44,005 nt of DNA. Origin: Planctomycetaceae bacterium (GTDB lineage Bacteria > Planctomycetota > Planctomycetia > Pirellulales > Lacipirellulaceae). The notes under the pieces were generated by a model. That model was not told the origin of the DNA and made no database searches. It worked only from the letters and a program-made list of their open reading frames with translations. Below are positions 33,034 to 43,400 of this stretch, in pieces. Made by a program: the position numbers and the translations under genes. Where the stretch lies: positions 1 to 44,005 of the forward strand of contig PABB01000081.1 of assembly GCA_002702655.1 (NCBI GenBank). Direction: 5' to 3'. The first letter of the stretch is position 1. Every line of letters starts with the position of its first letter.

Positions 33034-34134
33034 TCAGCGGCCTGCGTCGCCGGCATTGCCATTGTCGCCGCCCTCGCCGCCGCCGTTGCCGTTTCCGTTG
33101 TTGTTGCCGCCGCCCTGGCCGCTGCGATTGCCGCCGCGTCCTCCTCCGCCCCCGCCGCCTCGCAGCAGGATTTGATCCGGCGGCCGTGCGGCCGTTTTTG
33201 GCAACGCGATGAACCTGCGATAGGTGACCAGTTGATCCTTGGAGACGCTCTTCGAGTCGAGCGCCGACTGCCGGCTTGCCTCGATCGCTTCCTCATACGA
33301 GACTTCCATCACCTGCAGAGTGATCTGGACGCCCGCCGGCAGGCCGGACTCGGTCGAGTCCCACTCGTCGACCAATTGCGAGCCGTCCCAGTACGCGAAC
33401 GTGGCCTGGACGATCTCGGGGGCCAGCAGTTGGGACTGGGCTTCGGAGGGCAACGACGTGGCCGACGACCCGCCGTCGAGCGTCGCGGGAGCGTTGGCGC
33501 CCGACTCGTCCAGCGCGGCCGTGGCAATAATTTCGCGGTAGAGCCCCGCCGCTGTGACGCTCGGCTCGACGGACACGCCGGCCGCGGCCAACTCGGCGGC
33601 CGACCGCCGGCGCTCGTCGGACAGCCAATAGCGCACCGTGGCGGGAAACTCCGCTGCGCTGGACGACTCGGTCGGATCAATCTCCCGCGTGAGCCGTTCC
33701 CAGCCCCACGCGCCGGAACGATTCAGACGCAGGTCAACGGCCGAACCGATCAGCGCCGGCGCATCGGCCTGCCCCCCGGCGAACGACGACGTGCCGTCGG
33801 AGGCAAAGCTGCTGGCGATTCCGCCGGCGCCGCTTGCGTCTTGACTGCCGCTGCCGCTGGCGGACGCCGCCATCCCCCCGCCCCGCGGCGGCGCGAACTC
33901 AATCGCTCGCAGGTCCGATTCCATGCGATCGAACACGGCGCGGGCGACCTGCGCCGCCTCGACGCGGGAGCGACTGGCATCGACCCGAAATAGGAACAGT
34001 TCCAACGCCGTGGTGAGCAGGTACATGACCGCCGCGGAGAGCGCCAACGCGAGCACGATTTCCAACAACGTGAAGCCGCTGTGCCGTTCGATCCCGTCGC
34101 GCCGTTGTGCGGAATTCTTCACGAAGGCCGTCAT
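33034..34134 (-). CDS. gspJ: Type II secretion minor pseudopilin GspJ
   Basis: A 366-residue minor pseudopilin. Prepilin cleavage after Gly20 in 'HSGFTLLEIVLALAL' leaves Phe+1 and Glu+5; a single hydrophobic helix follows. A long Ser/Ala/Gly-rich stretch (~100-140) and a Gly/Asn-rich C-terminal tail (~325-366) flank the globular part, which includes 'VTLQVMEVSYEEA'-like strands. ATG 34134 overlaps the TGA of gspI (ATGA), so translation is coupled. Assignment as J rather than another minor pilin rests on gene order and size. Confidence 0.83.
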   Translation of the reverse strand: MTAFVKNSAQRRDGIERHSGFTLLEIVLALALSAAVMYLLTTALELFLFRVDASRSRVEAAQVARAVFDRMESDLRAIEFAPPRGGGMAASASGSGSQDASGAGGIASSFASDGTSSFAGGQADAPALIGSAVDLRLNRSGAWGWERLTREIDPTESSSAAEFPATVRYWLSDERRRSAAELAAAGVSVEPSVTAAGLYREIIATAALDESGANAPATLDGGSSATSLPSEAQSQLLAPEIVQATFAYWDGSQLVDEWDSTESGLPAGVQITLQVMEVSYEEAIEASRQSALDSKSVSKDQLVTYRRFIALPKTAARPPDQILLRGGGGGGGRGGNRSGQGGGNNNGNGNGGGEGGDNGNAGDAGR

Positions 34135-34628
34135 AGCGTGCCTCCCGTGAAGCCCCCGCCGGTCGCGGAGCCGCCGCCGGTTGCGGAACCAGCGCCGCTG
34201 TCAGAGGCGCCCCCCATCGCCGAAGCGTCGGCCGTGGGCGCCGGCAGGTCGGGCAACCACCGCGTCAGCTTGAACCGCACCGGATTAAACTCCGGCTGCA
34301 GGTCCTGCTCCACCAGCACTTCGACCGGCACGAGGTAGGACAATTGCGATGTGCCAATGGAGACCGAGTAGACCCAGGGACCGTCGGTTTCCGCGGCCAG
34401 CGGTTGCCGACTGACGCCGTTGAGTTCCGCGTAGCCCGCGATCAACTCGTCCATGACGTTGGCGGCCAGCAGTTGGGCCTGCGTTTCGGCACGCGAGTCG
34501 GCTGCCCCGCGATTGGCCAACTGCATCACCTCGCCCAAAATCGCCACGGACCCGCCCAGCACGACCAACGAGAGAATCACCTCCAGCAGCGTGAAACCGG
34601 CGACGGGTTGAACGCGGCGTTGTCTCAT
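34131..34628 (-). CDS. gspI: Type II secretion minor pseudopilin GspI
   Basis: A 165-residue pseudopilin. The leader 'MRQRRVQPVAGFTLLEVILS' is cleaved after Gly11, leaving Phe+1 and Glu+5. The soluble part is short ('LAANVMDELIAGYAELNG', 'VYSVSIGTSQLSYLVPVEV') and ends in a Gly/Ser/Ala-rich tail. ATG 34628 shares bases with the TGA of gspH. Position between H and J and the small size suit GspI. Confidence 0.83.
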   Translation of the reverse strand: MRQRRVQPVAGFTLLEVILSLVVLGGSVAILGEVMQLANRGAADSRAETQAQLLAANVMDELIAGYAELNGVSRQPLAAETDGPWVYSVSIGTSQLSYLVPVEVLVEQDLQPEFNPVRFKLTRWLPDLPAPTADASAMGGASDSGAGSATGGGSATGGGFTGGTL

Positions 34629-35368
34629 CGCGGCGTGCTCCGCTCGGCTTGTTCCAGCCGTTGCAACTCGGTGCGGCCCAGCACCAGGCTCGCTCGGCCG
34701 ACGCCGGTCAGGCCGCGCAGGGTGATCCGCTGGTACTGATTGCTGTCGGTCGCCAACGTGAGCGACGCGTCCGACGTGCTGCCGTCGGGGAAGAACAGCA
34801 CGGGCATCGACCACTTGCCGCCTTCCGCGCTCAGCGCAGCGCGCTGGCGTTCGCCATCGCCGGCGCGAGACACAACAGCCTGGCCGGCGTGGAAATGAAT
34901 CTGCTCGGGGAGCGAATCGGTTTCTGCCTCCGGCGCTGCCGTCCCCGCAGGAGCAGCCGACTGGCCGGCGCCTGCAGGGCTCATCGCGCTGGCGGAGCCG
35001 GCCGCGGGCAGTCCGGCAGTCGCCGCCGTCGCGGTGGTTGTGGCGCCCTCGCCCAGCAGCGGATCGACCCACTCCGTGATGCGATACTCGCGACCGTCCA
35101 ACTCGTAGGTGAACTGTTGGATCTCGCCCGTTTCGATCGCCCGCGAGCGAGCCTTGGCCCAGGCCGCCAACACGCGATCGCCGCCGCGCCGCAGCCGCAT
35201 GGTTATGAAGCTGTTTTCGACGACCGGCGCCGCCAGGCTGGCCAAAACCGACAGCAGTGCCAACACGAGCACCAACTCGATCAGCGTGATGCCGGCGCGG
35301 CGGGCGTCACCGCTCCCCGTCGAGGGGAGGGGGGCATCCGCGGCGTGCTGGTAGCGACGCAAGATCAT
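34625..35368 (-). CDS. gspH: Type II secretion minor pseudopilin GspH
   Basis: A 247-residue pseudopilin, longer than the ~170-190 usual for GspH. The cleavage site is Gly26 in 'DARRAGITLIELVLVLALL', leaving Ile+1 and Glu+5. After the helix, 'WAKARSRAIETGEIQQFTYELDGREYRI' resembles the GspH/FimT domain. An Ala/Gly/Pro/Ser-rich insertion (~105-150) follows, then a final beta-rich part ('VLFFPDGSTSDASL') typical of FimT-like proteins. ATG 35368 overlaps the TGA of gspG. Confidence 0.84.
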   Translation of the reverse strand: MILRRYQHAADAPLPSTGSGDARRAGITLIELVLVLALLSVLASLAAPVVENSFITMRLRRGGDRVLAAWAKARSRAIETGEIQQFTYELDGREYRITEWVDPLLGEGATTTATAATAGLPAAGSASAMSPAGAGQSAAPAGTAAPEAETDSLPEQIHFHAGQAVVSRAGDGERQRAALSAEGGKWSMPVLFFPDGSTSDASLTLATDSNQYQRITLRGLTGVGRASLVLGRTELQRLEQAERSTPR

Positions 35369-35811
35369 TCATCATCCCAGTTGCCGATGTCATCCTCCGT
35401 GCCGTCCTTGCCGTCGGGGCCGGTGGACCAGAAGTCGTAGCCGTCGGAGTTCTTCTTCCCCTTGGCGGCGTACTGATACTCGTTGCCCCAGGGGTCGTTC
35501 TTCAGCTCCTTCATGTACGGCCCCGCCCACTTGTCGGCGTCGTCCGAGTCGCTGGGCTTGTCCCACAGATCCGAGAGCTCGTCGGGGTTCTTGTTGAAGT
35601 CCATCCGATAGCGGCCGATGGCCTCGTCGACGAAACCAACCTGCGAGGCGACCGCCCGCTTGCTGGCCTGTTCCTGCGTGCCGGTGAACACGCCGGTGGC
35701 CAGCGAGCCGAGGATCACGAGGATGATCAGCACCAGCAGCACTTCAATCAACGTGAAGCCGCTGCGCGGGTGAGTGCGCCGGCGCGCGCGGGTGAGCTTG
35801 CCCCTTGTCAT
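35365..35811 (-). CDS. gspG: Type II secretion major pseudopilin GspG
   Basis: A 148-residue major pseudopilin of normal length. The basic leader is cleaved after Gly18 in 'RSGFTLIEVLLVLIIL' (Phe+1, Glu+5). The C-terminal block 'NDPWGNEYQYAAKG...YDFWSTGPDGKDGTEDDIGNW' is the GspG signature, including the Asp residues that bind the structural calcium. ATG 35811 with AAAGGA about 9 bases upstream was chosen. It builds the shaft of the periplasmic pseudopilus. Confidence 0.95.
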   Translation of the reverse strand: MTRGKLTRARRRTHPRSGFTLIEVLLVLIILVILGSLATGVFTGTQEQASKRAVASQVGFVDEAIGRYRMDFNKNPDELSDLWDKPSDSDDADKWAGPYMKELKNDPWGNEYQYAAKGKKNSDGYDFWSTGPDGKDGTEDDIGNWDDE

Positions 35812-35949
35812 TGCGAAAGTCCTTTCGACTCTGTCCAGGTGACGCTCGCGGTCTGTCCGCCGCGAAACGGTCACGAAAGTGTGGTTCAGTACCAACCCCT
35901 GATTTTACCAACTCGGCGGCCCATGTTCGTGGGCCAGCTTACCTCCCGA

Positions 35950-37152
35950 TCAGATCGTCATGGCGCTCTTGAGCATCGGCAGCAGCAGCGCCACCACGAT
36001 CACCAGCACGCACGAGGCCAATAGCAGCAGCATGACCGGTTCCAGCAGGCGGACAAACAGGTCCAACCGCCGCCAAGTTTCTTTCTCCAGCGAGTCGGCA
36101 ATGTCGGTCAGCACCGTTTCGAGCGTGTTGGACTGTTCGGCCACGGCGACCATCTCGACCACGTTGGGCGGGAAGTGGCCGCTGGCCGCCAGCGGCGCCG
36201 CCAACGACTCGCCGCTGGTGATGTTGTCCGCCGCGTCGTTGATTGCCTTGGCCAGCACCAGGTTGCCGGTCGAATCGGAGCTGATCTTCAGCGAGCGCAC
36301 GATCGGCACGCCGCCGGCCAGCAGCGTCCCCAACACGCGGCAGAACCGCGCGACGGCGAAGTTGCGATAGATCAGCCCGGCTTGCGGCAGATGAAGGCGC
36401 GTGCGATCCATGAACCACCGGCCTTCGGGAGTCTGCAGCTTCGCCCGCAGCAGCAGAACGATCGCCGCCACGGCCAACGCGATCCAAATCCCGTACTTGC
36501 CGATCGAATCGCTGACCCACAGCAGCCAATCGGTCATGATCGGCAGCTCGCCTCGCGCGCGCAGCCGCGCGAACAGCTCTTCAAACCGCGGCACGAAAAA
36601 GATAACCAGGATGGTGACGATCGACACGCCGAACACGGCCAGGAAGATCGGATACGCCAGCGCTCCCAACACGCGGCTTTTCAGTTCCGCCTGTTGATCG
36701 GTGAACTTGGCGACGCGCTCCAACGCCTCTTCCAGAAAGCCGCCCTCGCCGCCGGCGCGGACGATGCTGCGCGACAAATCGTTGAACGCCCGGGGGTGGC
36801 GGGCCATCGCCTCGGCCAGCGAATCGCCTTCGGTCACCCGCGCATGCAGGTCGCCGGCGATCTCGGCCAGCGCGGGGTTGGTCGCCTGCTCGCGCAGCAC
36901 GTCCAACGATCGCAGCAGCGGCACGCCGCTGCGCAGCAGCGCGGCCAACTGCGTGTAAAACTGCGACATCGCCTGGGGACGCACCTTGCGCCCGCCCGTC
37001 TGCTTTGTCGCGCCGCCGGCCGATTTGACCTCGACCGGGAACAGGTCCTTCGCCGCCAACGCCGCGAGCGCTTCGCGCTGCGTGCCCGCCGCCAGCACGC
37101 CCTCGACGCGCTCGCCGGTATGACTGCGGGCGATATAAGCGAAGTCGGGCAT
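35950..37152 (-). CDS. gspF: Type II secretion inner-membrane platform protein GspF
   Basis: A 400-residue polytopic protein with two tandem GspF domains. It begins 'MPDFAYIARSHTGERVEG', the usual cytoplasmic start, and has three membrane spans: 'LGALAYPIFLAVFGVSIVTILVIFFV', 'IGKYGIWIALAVAAIVLLL' and a C-terminal 'LLEPVMLLLLASCVLVIVVALLLPM'. Repeated 'LLRSGVPLLRSLDVL' and 'LLAGGVPIVRSLKI' mark the two domains. ATG 37152 fits homologue starts although no Shine-Dalgarno sequence is visible. GspF links the GspE ATPase to pseudopilus assembly. Confidence 0.93.
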   Translation of the reverse strand: MPDFAYIARSHTGERVEGVLAAGTQREALAALAAKDLFPVEVKSAGGATKQTGGRKVRPQAMSQFYTQLAALLRSGVPLLRSLDVLREQATNPALAEIAGDLHARVTEGDSLAEAMARHPRAFNDLSRSIVRAGGEGGFLEEALERVAKFTDQQAELKSRVLGALAYPIFLAVFGVSIVTILVIFFVPRFEELFARLRARGELPIMTDWLLWVSDSIGKYGIWIALAVAAIVLLLRAKLQTPEGRWFMDRTRLHLPQAGLIYRNFAVARFCRVLGTLLAGGVPIVRSLKISSDSTGNLVLAKAINDAADNITSGESLAAPLAASGHFPPNVVEMVAVAEQSNTLETVLTDIADSLEKETWRRLDLFVRLLEPVMLLLLASCVLVIVVALLLPMLKSAMTI

Positions 37153-37304
37153 GGGGAGAATTGCAAATTGGCCAATGACCAATGGCCATTGCAAATTGGG
37201 AAGCGGTCGTGATCAATCCGATAGGGACTCGGTCGGAACAGCGAAGCGTGCGCCCAGGAAGCCAGTTTGAAATTAGCAATGGCCATTGGCCAATTAGCAA
37301 TTCG
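37153..37304. repeat. gspE-gspF spacer with CCAAT-type repeats
   Basis: Two related AT-rich blocks stand at the ends of this spacer: AATTGCAAATTGG and CCAATGACCAATGGCCATTG at 37159-37198, and GCAATGGCCATTGGCCAATT near 37278-37297. They share CCAAT/ATTGG heptamer-like units and are partly inverted copies of each other. They resemble short repeat fillers in intergenic DNA; a role in transcript folding between the two genes is possible. Confidence 0.5.
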
Positions 37305-39002
<1,698 letters not shown>

Positions 39003-39344
39003 GGGGTCCTCTTCGTCACAGTTCCGAGGGACGAATCTCCATATTATGATCCCGCCGGACCCGGCGGGCAAACCGCTTCCTACGGGGTAGTTTGCCGCCG
39101 TTGGTGCGACAGCCAACCGCCACGGGCAGGCGGCCGGGACAAGCTGGCTGGGGGCGACGGCGAGACTCGGCTGGCCGTGGCGTGGGAAATTCGGGTATTC
39201 TGGCGAGCGGAGCGGCTCCGGCTCGATGATCGGCCGGCCTGGCGGCGACGATTCGCCGCCAATCCGCCTGGACCCCGCAAAGTCACCAATCACGCCGGTC
39301 GTCTGTCGCCGGACGCTCCGGTCCTCCCTCCCCCACTGCCCGCC
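39003..39344. other. Divergent spacer with two overlapping hairpins before gspE
   Basis: No gene. On the gspE side, CCCGCCGG-AC-CCGGCGGG (39051-39068) is a perfect 8-base-pair hairpin, and CGGCGGGCAAAC (39062-39073) can instead pair with GTTTGCCGCCG (39090-39100). The two folds share 39062-39068 and exclude each other. TATTCT at 39194-39199 is a possible -10 box for the rightward deaminase gene. Confidence 0.45.
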
Positions 39345-39818
39345 ATGATCGACCCCGCCGAACTCATGCGGCTGGCCATCGAGGTCTGCCGCGAAGGTCT
39401 TGCCAAAGGCCAAAGCCCCTTTGGATGCGCGATCGCCCAGGGCGATCGAATCATCTCCCGCACTCACAATACCGTGGCGTTGACCACCGACATCACCGCC
39501 CACGCCGAGGTGAATGCTATTCGTGCCGCAAACCTGGAAATTGACAATATTTTCCTGGAAGGCGCGGTCGTGGCGACCACCTGCGAGCCGTGCCCCATGT
39601 GCATGGCGGCGTTGCATTGGGCGCGGGTCGACACGGTGTACTTTGGCGCCACGATCGCCGACGCCGAGTCGGCCGGTTTCAACGAACTGACGCTGCCGGC
39701 CGAGGAGCTGCTCGCCCGCGGCGGCAGTCAGTTGAAGCTGATCGGCGAAATGCGCCGCGACGAATGCCGGCAGCTGTTTGACGAGTGGCTGGCGAATCCG
39801 AAACGGACTGTGTACTGA
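39345..39818 (+). CDS. Guanine deaminase-like CDA-fold enzyme
   Basis: A 157-residue zinc-dependent deaminase. 'HAEVNAIRAA' supplies the zinc-binding His and catalytic Glu, and 'CEPCPMCMAA' the two Cys ligands. The stretch 'DAESAGFNE' and the C-terminal end ('LANPKRTVY', aromatic last residue) resemble bacterial guanine deaminase (GuaD), which turns guanine into xanthine, more than the tRNA adenosine deaminase TadA, though both share length and motifs. ATG 39345 begins directly at the conserved helix ('MIDPAELMRLAIEVCREG'). The neighbouring AMP nucleosidase gene supports a purine-salvage role. Confidence 0.85.
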   Translation: MIDPAELMRLAIEVCREGLAKGQSPFGCAIAQGDRIISRTHNTVALTTDITAHAEVNAIRAANLEIDNIFLEGAVVATTCEPCPMCMAALHWARVDTVYFGATIADAESAGFNELTLPAEELLARGGSQLKLIGEMRRDECRQLFDEWLANPKRTVY

Positions 39819-39948
39819 CCGACGCGGCAGGCGCCCTCCCTTCCGGGAGGGGCTCAATGGCGATTGCGTTGCGTGCCGTGGCTGTGGCGCTCTTGCCACT
39901 CTGATATTCGACCTCCGACCTCTGACCACCGAACTTTCCCCGCGTCCC

Positions 39949-40722
39949 ATGATCACCAAACTCGCCCTCGCCCAGGATTGGTTGCCGCGTTACACGGGGA
40001 TGCCGCTGGGCGAATTTGGCGATTTCATTCTGCTGACCAACTTTCGTACGTACGTCGACCGGTTTGCCGAGAAGTTCGATTGCCGCATCTACGGGGCCGA
40101 CCGGCCCATGCAGGCGGCCAGCAACGACGAGGGGCTGACGATCATTAACTTTGGGATCGGCTCGCCCAACGCGGCGACGATCATGGATTTGCTGACCGCA
40201 CGGCACCCCAAAGCGGCGCTGTTTCTGGGCAAGTGCGGCGGCGTGCACCACTCGACCGAAATCGGCCACTTCATCCTGCCGATCGGCGCCATCCGCGGCG
40301 AGGGGACCAGCGACGACTACCTGCCGCCGCTGGTGCCGGCGCTTCCCTCGTTCAAGCTGCACAAGTTCGTTTCGCAGAAGTTGGTCGATCGGCACCTCGA
40401 CTACCGCACGGGCGTGGTGTACACGACCAACCGCCGGGTGTGGGAGCACGACGAAGCGTTCCGCAAACAGCTGAGCGACTACACCCCCATCGCCATCGAC
40501 ATGGAAACCGCCACGGTGTTCGTCGTGGGCCACCGCAACCAAATCGCCCGGGGCGCCCTGCTGCTGGTCTCCGATTTGCCGATGACGCCCGAGGGGGTCA
40601 AAACCCAAGCCAGCGACGAGCGCGTCACCCGCGACTGGTCGAGCGTCCATCTGGAAATCGGCATCGAATCGCTCAGCGAGATCGAGGAAAAGGGCGAACA
40701 GATTAAGCACTTTCAGTATTGA
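39949..40722 (+). CDS. amn: AMP nucleosidase, short form
   Basis: A 257-residue nucleoside phosphorylase-fold enzyme that splits AMP into adenine and ribose 5-phosphate. Visible features are the phosphate/ribose-binding stretch 'IINFGIGSPNAATIMDLL', 'LFLGKCGGVH', 'LPIGAIRGEGTSDDYLPP', and 'AIDMETATVFVVGH', where Glu contacts the ribose. It lacks the N-terminal regulatory domain of the ~480-residue E. coli enzyme, as in many other phyla. ATG 39949 was chosen because homologues start just before 'LALAQDWLPRYTG'. It lies 130 bases after the guanine-deaminase-like gene. Confidence 0.9.
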   Translation: MITKLALAQDWLPRYTGMPLGEFGDFILLTNFRTYVDRFAEKFDCRIYGADRPMQAASNDEGLTIINFGIGSPNAATIMDLLTARHPKAALFLGKCGGVHHSTEIGHFILPIGAIRGEGTSDDYLPPLVPALPSFKLHKFVSQKLVDRHLDYRTGVVYTTNRRVWEHDEAFRKQLSDYTPIAIDMETATVFVVGHRNQIARGALLLVSDLPMTPEGVKTQASDERVTRDWSSVHLEIGIESLSEIEEKGEQIKHFQY

Positions 40723-41141
40723 GGTCGTGGATCGTTGTCTAGGAGTTTTGCTCCCATTTTGCGCGCGTGCGAAACGCCGAAATCTGCGCGCAAAACCCTC
40801 ACTGCGGCTGCGGGCGAGATCCTCGTAACGCGTTGCCAGTGCGTGACTTGCTAATGCCAGAGTCAGCGGCGACGCGCCAGTTCTGCAAGCAAAACTCCCC
40901 GATGTCGAGCAAAACTCAGCCTTCGACTGGGAGGACGCGTTCCCCGAACCATCGCGCCGCGACCCTGAAATCGTTTTACGCGACGGCGCGGCTCAAAAGC
41001 GAGCAGAAAATAGTGCGTCGGCTTGCCCCGCTGGCGTCGAGTGGCGCCGCGGTTGTGCCTCTGTCTGGCTTGTCCAGCAGCGGAACCCGTGTGCCCGCTT
41101 CGCACTGCTAGGCCAGCTTGCAGTGGCACGCAACGCGCGCC
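40723..41141. repeat. Convergent spacer with AGCAAAACTC repeats and a 10-bp inverted repeat
   Basis: No convincing gene. AGCAAAACTC occurs at 40888-40897 and 40908-40917, with an inverted copy GAGTTTTGCT at 40743-40752. TTTTGCGCGC at 40757-40766 pairs perfectly with GCGCGCAAAA at 40786-40795. The spacer separates the convergent amn and phosphate transporter genes, so a bidirectional terminator is one reading of the inverted repeat. Confidence 0.5.
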
Positions 41142-43400
41142 TTACTCCATATCAAACTCGTCCTCGCCGAGCACGCGTCCGACGACTTCCGAGTAGATCC
41201 GCAGCAGCCGGAGATTCTGCTTCGACTGGGCCAGCATGTTGCCGATGATTGCGTACCACAGGATCGAGTGACGCGTCTTTGAGTCGCCTTCGCGAATGCG
41301 CTCCAGTTGCTTGTCGTGCAGCGAGTCCGCCAGGTCGCGAATCTGTCGGTCCTTCTCTTGCACGGCGTCCAGATCCACCGGGCCGCCGCCGGTGAGCACG
41401 CGGTCCACGTCCCCGTACAGATCGAACAGCAACGCGGCCACTTGCCGCAGCTCGTCAGTCTGGACGTCCGGCAGCCCTTTGTGCTGATTGCTGACGTGCA
41501 TGTAGCACCGCATCACAATGTCGCGGTGCGTGTCGACGATGCGTTGGATGCGGCGCACGGTCTGGCCGTATTTGGACGAGGTATTGCCGTCGCCGCGCTG
41601 AATCAGCCGCATCGCCTTGAAGATGTTGGCGATGATGATGTTGGCCCAGGCCTGGAAGTGGCTCGAGCGGGCCTTCTGTTGATGCAGCAGCAGCAGGTTG
41701 GTGGCGGCCAGTCCGTCGAGCGTTTTCTCGATCGAGTCGCGAATCTCTCGCAGCAGGATCGCCATGTGCTCAAACGAGGTGGAGAGCGTCGCCTCGACGT
41801 CGGTGACCTTCTTCAGATGGAACACCTGGGCCATCTCCGCCGACGAGACGCGTTGTTTGTGGCGGTGGTGGTTTTTCCAAAAGATGAATGCCGCCAGCAG
41901 AACGATTGCCACGGCCCCGTACGCCCCGCCAAAGTACAGCACCACGGCAAAGATCGCGGCCAGGATAAACGCGGTGAGCGCCGTGGCGAACCACCCGGCA
42001 ATGACGGTCAGCACGCCGGTCACGCGATAGACGGCGCTTTCGCGGCCCCAGGCCTGGTCGGCAAACGACGACCCCATGGCCACCATGAAGGTGACGTAGG
42101 TGGTCGACAGCGGCAGCTTGTTGGACGTCGCGTAGGAGATGATCGCGCTGGCCACGGTCAGATTGACGCTGGCTCGCAACAGATCGAACGACGGCCGGCT
42201 CTCCTCGTCGACCATCCCGTGGTAGTGCGTCACGTCGAGCCGTCGCGCGATGCGGGCCCTGATCGACGGCGGCGTGATTTGTGCGACGGCCTCCGACACG
42301 TTGACCGCCATCCGGACGATCACGCGGGCCAGGTAGATCGACTCGAATCGCTCGGCCCCCTCGTTTTGCCGGCCCAAGCTGATTTCGGTCTCAGTGACTG
42401 TTTGCGCCTTGCGCGACAGCCACAGGGTCACGACCATCACGGCGCCGGCCAGCAGCAGAAAGTGCGTTTCGATCGGCACCTTGGCCGCCAGGGCGTCCAT
42501 TGTCGCGGTCAGCGGCTGTTCGTGGAGCCCGGCTTCCTTGAACGCGTGATACCCCGCCATCGGCACGCCGACGAAGTTCACCAGATCGTTGGCGGCGAAC
42601 GCCATGGCCAGGGCGAAGGTGCCCACCAGCACGACGATCGCCAAAATGTTCACCCCCATCCGCTGCAGGATCTGAAACACCGCGGCGCTGACCGCGAAAC
42701 AGCCCAGCAGAATGACGGCCGAATGCGAGGCAATCCACTCGGCCCGCTCGGAGGTAATGAAGCTCGCGCCCTTGGCGCCTTTGACGAGGATAAAGTAGGT
42801 GATCATCGCCATGGCGGCGCCGCACCACAGCGATCCGAAGCGGGCCAGCCGGCTTTCGTAATCAAACGTGAACAGCAGCCGCGTGCACAGCTGCACCAGC
42901 GCCCCGAAGATAAACGCGACCAGGACCGACAACAGGATGCCGCCGATGATGACCATCGCCGTGCCGGTGTTGATATAGTCGATCGCGGCCCGCAGATTCT
43001 CGCCCATGTGCGAGACTTTCAGCATGGCCATGGCCGTGGCGGCGCCGAGCAGCTCGAACACGATCGACACGGTCGTCGAGGTGGGCAGACCGTAGGTATT
43101 GAACACGTCCAGCAGCACCACGTCGGCCAGCATGACCGCCAAGAACACGGCGATCAGCTCGGGCATCGTGAAGTAGCCGGGGTGGAAGATGCCCTTGCGG
43201 GCCACTTCCATCATGCCGCCGGAAAACGTGACGCCCACCAGAATGCCGATCGACGCGATGATCAGAATCACGCGCCGCGATCCGGCCCGCGAGCCGAACG
43301 ACGAGTTCAAAAAGTTGACCGCGTCGTTGCTGACGCCCACCGTCAAGTCGAACACGGCCGTGGCCGCCAACAGGACGATCGCCGCGTAGAACAATTCCAA
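41142..43400 (-). CDS. pit: PiT-family phosphate transporter with PhoU-like C-terminus
   Basis: A 752-residue inorganic phosphate permease, much longer than the ~500 of E. coli PitA. Two inverted PiT signature repeats are visible, 'GVSNDAVNFLNSSFGSR' near residue 22 and 'FAANDLVNFVGVPMAGY' near 270, with about ten or more membrane helices up to ~520. The last ~220 residues are soluble and helical ('HMAILLREIRDSIEKTLDGL', 'RRIQRIVDTHRDIVMRC'), resembling PhoU, a phosphate-signalling fold, fused to the permease. The start is TTG 43400 with AGGAGAG about 6 bases upstream. Direct repeats lie 33-55 bases before it. Confidence 0.9.
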   Translation of the reverse strand: MELFYAAIVLLAATAVFDLTVGVSNDAVNFLNSSFGSRAGSRRVILIIASIGILVGVTFSGGMMEVARKGIFHPGYFTMPELIAVFLAVMLADVVLLDVFNTYGLPTSTTVSIVFELLGAATAMAMLKVSHMGENLRAAIDYINTGTAMVIIGGILLSVLVAFIFGALVQLCTRLLFTFDYESRLARFGSLWCGAAMAMITYFILVKGAKGASFITSERAEWIASHSAVILLGCFAVSAAVFQILQRMGVNILAIVVLVGTFALAMAFAANDLVNFVGVPMAGYHAFKEAGLHEQPLTATMDALAAKVPIETHFLLLAGAVMVVTLWLSRKAQTVTETEISLGRQNEGAERFESIYLARVIVRMAVNVSEAVAQITPPSIRARIARRLDVTHYHGMVDEESRPSFDLLRASVNLTVASAIISYATSNKLPLSTTYVTFMVAMGSSFADQAWGRESAVYRVTGVLTVIAGWFATALTAFILAAIFAVVLYFGGAYGAVAIVLLAAFIFWKNHHRHKQRVSSAEMAQVFHLKKVTDVEATLSTSFEHMAILLREIRDSIEKTLDGLAATNLLLLHQQKARSSHFQAWANIIIANIFKAMRLIQRGDGNTSSKYGQTVRRIQRIVDTHRDIVMRCYMHVSNQHKGLPDVQTDELRQVAALLFDLYGDVDRVLTGGGPVDLDAVQEKDRQIRDLADSLHDKQLERIREGDSKTRHSILWYAIIGNMLAQSKQNLRLLRIYSEVVGRVLGEDEFDME

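Noticed and set aside
40767-41111. Open frames in the amn-pit spacer on both strands
   Set aside because: Low-quality composition and repeats inside them; no ribosome site.
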